Shown piece after piece: positions 6,070 to 6,779 of a stretch of DNA of 6,779 nucleotides. Each line of letters opens with the position of its first letter. Position 1 is the stretch's first letter. The stretch is from DASXUC01 sp036505015 (lineage in GTDB: Bacteria > Sysuimicrobiota > Sysuimicrobiia > Sysuimicrobiales > Kaftiobacteriaceae): assembly GCA_036505015.1 (NCBI GenBank), contig DASXUC010000060.1:1-6779 (forward strand). Direction: 5' to 3'. Under the pieces are notes generated by a model. It searched no databases. It was not told where the DNA came from and saw only the letters and a program-made list of their open reading frames with translations. The position numbers and the translations under genes were made by a program.

Positions 6070-6087
6070 CACCGAAGGCCATCGGTG
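6070..6087. promoter_or_regulatory. Operator-like dyad at the cyclase start
   Basis: CACCGA-A-GGCC-A-TCGGTG is an 18-bp dyad with perfect 6-bp outer arms, a palindromic GGCC centre and one symmetric mismatch pair. Its last base is the first base of the chosen cyclase GTG. It could be a repressor site between the two divergent genes, or an RNA stem over the cyclase start. No regulator family can be named from it. Confidence 0.4.
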
Positions 6088-6779
6088 TGACCTCCTCCCT
6101 GCCCACCGGTACTGTCACCTTCCTCTTTACGGATATCGAGGGCAGCACGCGCCTGTGGGAGCAGCACCCCGGCGCGATGAAGCAGGCCCTTGCGCGCCAC
6201 GACGAACTGCTGCGTGAGGCCATCACCGATCACGGCGGGCAGATCTTCAAGACGGTCGGCGACGGAGTCTACGCGGTCTTCCCGGCGGCGTCGGCCGCAC
6301 TCTCGGCCGCGCTGGCGGCGCAGGGGAAGTTGCCGGCGGAGACGCAGGCCATCTCGGGCGGCCTCCGCGTGCGCATGGCCGTTCACACCGGCACCGCGGA
6401 AGCCCGCGACGGCGACTACTTCGGCCCCGCCCTCAACCGGGTCGCCCGGCTGCTGGCCGCTGGCCACGGCGGACAGATCCTGGTTTCGGAGGCGACCAGC
6501 GCGCTGGTCGCGGACGACCTGCCGCCGGGGGTCACGTTGCAAGACCGCGGCCGCTTCCGGCTCAAAGACCTCGCCCGCCCCGAGCAGATCTTCCAGATCG
6601 TCGCACCCGGCCTCACCATCGAGTTCCCTCCGCTTCGGACGCTCGACACGATGCCCAACAACCTGCCGCGCCAGCTCACCAGTTTCGTCGGCCGCGACCG
6701 AGAGCTGCTCGAGATCAAGGAGCGCGTCGCGACGACGCCGCTGCTGACGCTGACCGGGCCCGGCGGATCGGGAAAAACG
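6087..6779 (+). CDS. Class III adenylate/guanylate cyclase fused to P-loop ATPase (partial, runs off right edge)
   Basis: The frame from GTG 6087 is open for 231 codons to the edge. It begins with LPTGTVTFLFTDIEGSTRLW, the typical start of class III cyclases linked to large regulatory ATPases. All key residues are present: metal-binding D16 and D59 (VGDGVYAVF), purine-selecting K55 and D110, and N117 and R121 in DYFGPALNRVARL. The catalytic domain therefore looks active and would make a cyclic nucleotide when dimerised. After a short LKDLARPEQIFQIV segment (about 168-181) comes LPRQLTSFVGRDREL and then TLTGPGGSGKT, a Walker A motif (224-231) where the window ends. In the family an NB-ARC/AAA-like ATPase, TPR repeats and sometimes a LuxR-type HTH follow. 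GTG 6087 matches the family N-terminus and has gaagg 8 bases upstream; in-frame GTG 6060 is the alternative. It is divergent from the sugar operon. Confidence 0.9.
   Translation, partial: MTSSLPTGTVTFLFTDIEGSTRLWEQHPGAMKQALARHDELLREAITDHGGQIFKTVGDGVYAVFPAASAALSAALAAQGKLPAETQAISGGLRVRMAVHTGTAEARDGDYFGPALNRVARLLAAGHGGQILVSEATSALVADDLPPGVTLQDRGRFRLKDLARPEQIFQIVAPGLTIEFPPLRTLDTMPNNLPRQLTSFVGRDRELLEIKERVATTPLLTLTGPGGSGKT

Larger units (their letters stand above)
5955..6086. other. Divergent intergenic region between sugar operon and cyclase gene
   Basis: These 132 bp must carry the leaders, and probably the promoters, of both the leftward sugar operon and the rightward cyclase. I could not read a convincing -35/-10 pair for either. 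Minus-strand gataag (about 5984-5989) is a possible but weak -10. Most of the region is taken up by the GC-rich repeat at 6008-6054 and the dyad at 6070-6087, so the promoter may lie close to or within these structures. Confidence 0.5.

Noticed and set aside
5985..6542. 185-codon minus-strand open frame over the cyclase start
   Set aside because: It is antisense to a cyclase with all catalytic residues, is Arg/Gly-rich and has no domain. Part of it reads through the GC-rich repeat.

Overview
The window is a high-GC bacterial segment with compact gene packing, several GTG starts and 4-bp stop/start overlaps. Two things suggest an uncultivated soil or sediment type bacterium: a class III cyclase fused to a P-loop ATPase, and dispersed repeats of the 'attgcgagcgaagcgaagcaatccc' kind. 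Chloroflexota or a deep Armatimonadota-like lineage would fit, but this is only an impression. The sequence does not fix the phylum.

Layout. Positions 1-984 (minus strand) hold the N-terminal 328 codons of a large protein that resembles the helicase-like N-terminal region of AddB/PD-(D/E)XK-type nucleases. It has no stop and runs off the left edge. About 80 residues in its middle are low-complexity sequence built from DNA repeats. Positions 985-1165 are non-coding, with a small cluster of 'gtaccaggt' repeats. Positions 1166-5954 (minus strand) are one five-gene operon read right to left: an extracellular sugar-binding protein, two CUT1-type ABC permeases, NanE (N-acetylmannosamine-6-phosphate 2-epimerase) and a BadF/BcrA-type N-acetylhexosamine kinase. 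The last four genes join through 4-bp overlaps (GTGA, ATGA, GTGA). The binding-protein gene is separated from the first permease by a perfect 14-bp inverted repeat that contains the permease's most likely start codon. Positions 5955-6086 are a divergent intergenic region with GC-rich near-palindromes. From about 6087 to the right edge (plus strand) is the start of a class III nucleotide cyclase joined to a P-loop ATPase, cut in the middle of its Walker A motif.

How the genes work together (inference). The binding protein and permeases import an N-acetylated amino sugar or a glycan containing one. The kinase phosphorylates the free sugar, and NanE converts ManNAc-6-P to GlcNAc-6-P, which would feed NagA/NagB encoded elsewhere. 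The operon has no transporter ATPase, no sialate lyase (NanA) and no NagA/NagB in view. A shared MsmX/UgpC-type ATPase elsewhere in the genome would be needed. The divergent cyclase-ATPase could be a regulator, but nothing in the window proves a link.

Most of the window is recognisable biology. The parts most worth a second look are the start codon buried in the intercistronic hairpin and the repeat-built linker inside the nuclease-like gene.
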